Source of the DNA: Heliocidaris erythrogramma
Lineage: Eukaryota > Echinodermata > Echinoidea > Camarodonta > Echinometridae
Reading direction: 5' to 3'
DNA: 64,000 bases
NCBI GenBank assembly: GCA_025617745.1
Contig: CM046853.1
Coordinates: 36,402,625-36,466,624 of the forward strand
The translations under genes and the position numbers were made by a program. The notes beneath the pieces are model-generated. The model ran no database searches, had not been told where the DNA came from, and worked only from the letters and a program-made list of their open reading frames with translations. Each line of letters opens with the position of its first letter. The stretch's first letter is position 1. Positions 40,001-47,063 of the stretch are shown here, in pieces.

Positions 40001-43000
40001 GATAGCAAAGCCTCTTATCATTTCGTAACAAAAGAGAAATAATTAATTATAATATGTGAACATCATTTTATTGATCTCAGCTGCATACCAGGATGCATTT
40101 ATGAATGTGGGCTCCAAGTGAGCTGGCTTGGCTTTCTTGCACTTTCAAGTCTTGTTCACACTTGCCGGGATAAATTGCCTCAAAAAAAATCAGCATGGCA
40201 AAATAAAACCATTTAACATGAAATAAATAGCAAGAGGCTGAAAAAAAGTAGATGAATGCAAAAACAGGACCCTTTGCCTATATTCACATTGTGAATGAGA
40301 TACAGAAATGGGAAGCACAATACTCTTATGTCGTTTTACTTTGCGTTTTTTTTCTTTAATAGGCAGTTTACTGCGTCATATGTCATATGTGAATTAAAAA
40401 GATGATTAGTGGGGCTTGGCATGGCTGATGTTTTATGGCTGGCGAGGTCTGTTGTGAAATTCATGAGAAGACACAAAAATTGAGAATAAAAAATGGAGAC
40501 TGTTGACTGGGCAACTACATGTAGAATAGAAATGAATCAAAAGACTAAAAGTGTTCCTGCATAACTTGCCCACATTAATACACAAAAAGGCTATTATCTT
40601 AACCTGTTGACTAATGTATTCTGTGATTCCCAAAGGCTTCGTACAAGAATCATCTGATTCCCGTTGGCAATGGGTTAATGTAATATTTTAGTTAGTGTTA
40701 AGCCTGCCATAATGGTCCAGTACTTAATTCATTGTACAAGTAATAGAGGATTTTGTGTTGCTCGAGTACATATCTTCTTGTCTTGTCTTGTTTATGCACA
40801 AGGGCACTCACATGGAACATGGGCAACAACCTTGGTAGTATTTTTTCAGCAAAACATGCTACAATGTCTAAGTATCTGAGAGCTTGCGTGCTATGGGACT
40901 GTTTTGATTGCTCGCACAAGACACAAGACCTCATTAAGGAAATGTCAGCAATTGCATAATGATCAGCTTGAATACCTACTACGACAGGCAGGTAATGATG
41001 TAAGAAAGCACATTTAGATGGCACTGAACCTTACATGATAGTAAGGCCACTAATGAGTTCTTTGATGGAATGTTAAGCACAAGATAGGATGGGACAAGAA
41101 GGGTTTGATCCCTCTGCCTATTTGGAGTGAAATGAAAGAAATGTTTACTAAAAACGTGACTGCAATATTCTACTATAAACAGGTAGTAAGCCTACAAGGC
41201 TAAACTATACATACAGTTCATCATTCATAAACACACTAGATGATTCATAAAGAATATGATTGTGAAGGACTTTCTAAAAAATCAACTTAAGGACAATTTC
41301 TAGGTAAGGTTTGAAAATTTGAACAGATGATGCACGAGGCTTTTAAATTACCCTGAAGTCTTTTTTTTTTAAATCTATGTTATACGGTTGAAGGAAATAC
41401 TTTATTCAAATCCATCTCTCTCACTCTCCATTCCTCTCTTCCCATGTCCCTTTCTCTCTGCCTCTGTGTATCAAACTTTTTCCACTGACCCTCTTCGTCT
41501 AGAATTATCAAATACTGGGTCATCAAGCATCATATACATTTCAAATCTGGCTCTTTTAGTTGATTAATTTCTTTCATCAGCGATAGTGTCCCGAGAGCCA
41601 TAAAGACGTTAACTCATACACTTTAACACAGAATTACTACCCTTCTGTCTCTCAAAAGATGATATTGCAGTACCTTTAATAGTGCCCCTGGCCCTTCCTG
41701 TATCCTTCAATATCTATCATACTCTATACGTTTACTGACTCTATATAAGCCTCTCTAACATGACTCTTCATATAAACTAGTTAATGAACAACGTTATAAT
41801 TGCATGGACAGTGTCGCTTTGATGTGTCATATCCCATCCGTCACACTCAATACACTACATTAAAAAAACGGCCAGACGAAGTAAACATTCACCAGACAAG
41901 CTTTCTATTAAATGTATTCTATGGAAACACTCTGAATATCAATACTGATTTAGATAAAAGAAAATACATAATTGATATATCATAAACTTGATATGGATGA
42001 AAGAGAATGAATGTGGAGAAAGTGTGAAAAAAGATTGTCAAATGCCTCTTCATATCTCTGCCTATTTCAGTCTACCTAATGTGAAGATGTAATGTAGTTT
42101 AAGAAAAATCATGGGCAAAAGGGAGATCCCAAGAATTTCAATGTTCCCTTTTTTTAATCATTTGTTATAAAATATCAGTGGAGCTAATAGCCCTTTATTA
42201 TACAAATAATGAATGTTTATGAGTGCAATGGACAGAATATTTCATGAGGTGAAAGATGAAATGATCCACTCAACAAGGCGGAGCCAAGTTGAATGGATCA
42301 TTTTCATCTTTCACCGAATGAAATATTCCGTTCATTGCACGAACAAAAAAACATTCATTATTTGTTTTATATGACACCTAAATATAGTTATCCTTCTCAT
42401 TTGACATTTTATGAATTAAGAAACAAGAGTGAAGTGACTTACATTTTGTTGTGTAACACTGGTCCTTATATGCTGAGCGCGCGGCGGTCCATCAGTGTAC
42501 TTGCTTGATAGTCGCATGCGCGCTGCAAAGGCAAGTTGTTTTTGCGTAAGAGAAGCGTTGGTGGTCGCGAGTGCAATGGACAATTTCGTATGGATCCAAA
42601 ATTGCACGGTGAATGGATCAAATTTGCACGATTGATGACGTAATTGTTAAATGGGACAAATGATCACCATCAAACAACCAATCAAATGGCAAGGATCTAA
42701 TTAGGTGTCATATAATAGTTACTGAAACTGCTATTTGAAATAAATAAATTTCTTTTGACCTCAGTTTTACACTTCTAAATCACTTATATGACTACAAAAG
42801 TGAATCAAAATAATATAAAACATAACTGCAAATCAGAGACCATGTACACAAATTGGAGAAGGCAGAGCAGTAAAAATTTCCTCTAGATGAGATTGACTTG
42901 ATAGCCTGAACTGACCCACTATCAATAAAAGCAAGAAATGACTATGAGCCTTCTTCTGTCACTATCACATGTCATGGCCAATCTATCACACTCAAATACT

Positions 43001-46000
43001 AAGGTCCAGCCAAACTACAATGAGTCACTTTCTTGGGTCAACAATGCTGAAAATGACACTCTCCAAACTGAGTTGAATTCCAACCTCTGTGGGCTTTAAG
43101 ATTCCTATGCGACGAACATAGAGATCAGATCTCTGTGGCTTCAATAAAGAGAGTTTGCGAGTTGAAAGTGGGTTCACTTTTGCAGCTCGTTTGTGACGTA
43201 CGAAGACCCAAGAGTATATATTCCTAAAATATCATCAAAACAATCATGAGAATATAATTGCTCTGGACCCTTTAGCGGAAAGGGGAGGGAAACATATTAA
43301 AGCAAGTCTTTTCTATCAATTCTATAAAGCTTTTACAAAACTTTTTCATTGATAAAAAGGTCTAAGATTACAATACGTCTATCTGTCACATAAGCCAACT
43401 CCATTGAAACAGACATCTAAAATATCATAACTTTGGGGAAAGCAACATTTTAAAAAGCATTAGAAACATAATTTTCCGCTACAGATGCCAAACGGTAATG
43501 GGAGTTAAAAAAGACAAGCTATCTCACATTATCCTATGCAGTCATTTAAGTGGTTAGGAGATCTATTTATTGGATAACAGGTAATTTCATATCTACTATA
43601 GAAAGCACATTCATCTTGTGCATGCAGCTGGCATTTATGGTACTGACTGTAGCAATCTATGAAGGTATGCAAATCAATCTTATTTTCTCTTGCATCCTAA
43701 ACAGCTAGGTCTAGAATATATGGATCACAAACCAGGCAAATTACTAATAGCCTTTCTCCTATGATTATTATGGCATATTCATCATTAACCTGGACGAAAG
43801 GTATTAAGAGGCAATTATCTAAGTACCCTCTTTGCGTAATTGTTTTTTGTTGCCTTTCTGACCAGTGCCTTTTCATTCACGCTCAGTTTCCCTAGCTCAC
43901 ACCGACTTACAAATTCATTTACTTCTGCTTTACGTCACTCAATGAAATTAATAAATATTATGACTCAAATTTGGCAATGAATATGCATTGTTTTTCCTTT
44001 TCCTACTGACTCAAAGTCCAATTCACCACTTACCTTTTGCCTTTTTGGTTCCTTTGACATCGCATGCAAATGATATACAAGGACCCCAGCTTGTCCATGG
44101 GCCCACCCTGCAAGGCTTAGCACATGCAACATGACAGTCTGTCGTGGTACCAGGTCGGTCAGCGGGGTTACAGAGGTCATCAGGAAGTGGCATGGATGCT
44201 GTAAAATAAGGAGAGATAAACATTCACTTATTAGAGTTGATACAAGAAATGCAAACACAAAGGAACTACTAAAAAACTATGAAAACCTTAAATATTTTTA
44301 CAACTAATTACATGTACAATTACCAATTATAATGAACAATCAACAACTATTAAAAACATAACTCCAGAATTCTTCTTGAGATACTAGTAAGCCATTTTAT
44401 TCACTAGGCTATTTGTATTAGTCCATCTCACTTCTTTCAAATTTGCTTTGGCATACTTTTTTTTTGTGTAAAGTCAAATGAAATCTGATACTAAGTTATG
44501 AAAATAATTGCACGTAATTATTTCATCTATCATCCTGTCATGATAACCTGCAGCAAATACCAGAAGATCATTTTCCCTTATCAGATCACTTGTCAATATC
44601 ATTGAATGGCTTGGATGGGAATACCAGATTTTATTTGTTGATAAGATAAGGCTGATTACTGACATGCTTGACAGTCAACATTGTATTCCAAACGCAAGGA
44701 TAGGCAGATAATTACATAGTAAAAGCATCGCATATTACGCAGCTACATTTAACCCATTGCCGACGGGAACCAGTTGGTCCCTATATGAAGCCTAAGGGAA
44801 TGAGAGAATTCAGTAGTCAACAGGTTAAATCACTGTAATGTAGGCATGTTAAGTGATATTACTATAGAAATTGCACTTTTGAAATAAGCTTACATATTAG
44901 TGTCGTCATTATATATGTCTTTTTGAATTTTTCAGTCACCAAATTTTGTCTTGAGAGCCAAGGGTGCTAACTCATATTATTGTCTGTAGAGAGCCAGAAG
45001 GGCATTATATCTGTGTTAACCCAATGCCTATGGGAACAGGGCGGCTCCTACATTAAACCTATGAGAATGGGTGAATTCAGTAATCAATGGGTTAAAGTAT
45101 TTGAGTTAACGCCCTTCCGGCTCCAAACAGACATTATCATCTTCCATGAATTTGTCTCTCAGCAGAAGCTTTGTCTATGGCATACATCTATGAATAGCTC
45201 TGAGCTTCTCCATACTCTGTCGGTGCATTAGACAGTTTGATCATGTACTCATTTGCTGCTACACATGGTCCATACCACATGATACTTTCATGTACATTCA
45301 AGGTATTCCAGTGATCTTTTGGGGACAATATTATTAACAGCACGGGTGAAACAGATCAATTCAAATTTTTTTTTTTCGCTTAAATATTGGAAAATTATGC
45401 TGACTTTAATACTCTCCTATGATTATGAACCCCCAAAATCATCCAGAATAATCTGAACTAGCAATGGCTGGTTTCTTTGCTCACTTTTGCATCTTCTCTG
45501 TTTCTCTCAAGATGAAGATATAAATAGAGGACTACTACGGTGCATGCTCAGAATTGAAATCCCACCATCATCCAATCGCCATGGCAACCACCAATGCACT
45601 TTTGCGACAGGTGAATGCAATTTTCTAGGTTTTCAGCCTCATTTTAGGAGTTCATAAACTAATACAGACATAACACAAAAATTAATAAACTGACACTTAT
45701 TTTTACTTACATGATGACAGGGCAAATGTAAGGACATTCATAATGCAGCAAAAAAAGCTTGATTTGAAAATAAAAATAAATTCTGTCCTTGCAGAAGAGT
45801 ATAATTAGAGAGTCTCTTTTTGGCAGACTAGATCCAAACTACCAGGTAAAGGAATGCTGGAGCGACACCTTCCCTCCGTAAAATGTCAAACGGTGACGTC
45901 CATAACACCCGCAAATACTTCCTGCGGCAGCATCACGTGGGATTTCAGCACAAACAGACTGAAATTTGTCTGTAAATACTCGCGCTGAATGAAACTAATT

Positions 46001-47031
46001 CACGTCAATCTCGGAGGGCGATTTAAAGGCGTAATCCATTCCCGTATTGGTTCACATGTTGAATCTGTTTGATTTGGTGTATTTGGTCTAATCTTATAAG
46101 CTCTTTCGCTGCAGGAATTCGCTTTCACAAATATGTACACGAATGTGGCATATGCGGATGATTGCAGTCAAACCTATACATTTCCATGTTATTGTACACT
46201 GCTGATAGAGACAACAGGATGCTATTCTCATATTTTTTGTTTGTTTCTATTTTAAGAATTCTAAAGTTTGAAAATGCACACTTTGATAGAATAAAGCATC
46301 TCTATGGAGGTATTATGGATTTCAATACTACCATTTAACTCTTATTTTTCAAGATTCTATATTTACCAAATGACTCAGAAAATTTCTAAAATTCATGAAT
46401 GCAACATAGTGCCTTTAGACATTGCAAAAAAAGTCTGAAGAACATAATTGTCCTGCCTTTAAAGGTTTAAAGCAAATCATTGTAAAATCTTCCTGGAATG
46501 GGAATATTGACTGGATGTACGATTCACTGATTGAATTAGTTGCTTAATTCTTCAGGTGGGGGTCTCTTAAACCACTCAGCCACCACACATAAAAGTCCTG
46601 CTAAAAAGCAGAGCTCCGATGAGCGAAGACAATCTTGTACAATCAGGACAGATTTATTGCTATACACAGGGGGAATCAAATGTAGTTTCTGCATCCTTCT
46701 TGTTTAAAACACTTAAGAAAGGAAAAAAATAAAGTGGTTGGAATGTAATTACTAATGCAGGAATGAGGTAAGATGGGAGAGGCACGATGCTTTAAATTAG
46801 TTCCAATTCCCAAAGCGATACATAATGTAATACTTGGAAAACAAGAATGTGTATGGACGATAGTTAGTACTGGGGAAATTATATACTAAAAGATGGATGA
46901 TGTGGAAATGCAGAGAAGGACAGAAAACTGAGCACTTGGAAGGGGGGAGAGAGAGAAAAGAATTGGAGAAACTTAAAGGGGGAAAGGAAAAGAATAACCA
47001 ATAGTGAAGGAGACAAAGCTGAGGGAGAGCT

Positions 47032-47063
<32 letters not shown>

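Larger units (their letters stand above)
31225..44033 (-). other. Largest THSD7 intron visible (12.8 kb), repeat-rich
   Basis: Contains CT microsatellites (33886-33950, 34002-34036, 34311-34328, 34405-34440, 35045-35100, 35190-35265, 38940-39030, 39119-39160, 39240-39262), a run of about 18 C at 35582-35599, a TTAA element (32729, 40599), a reverse SINE (36112-36418), a nested palindrome cluster (36980-37301), a hairpin copy (41593) and a palindromic element (42203-42716). No coding exon is seen; phases of exons 2 and 3 match directly. Confidence 0.75.
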
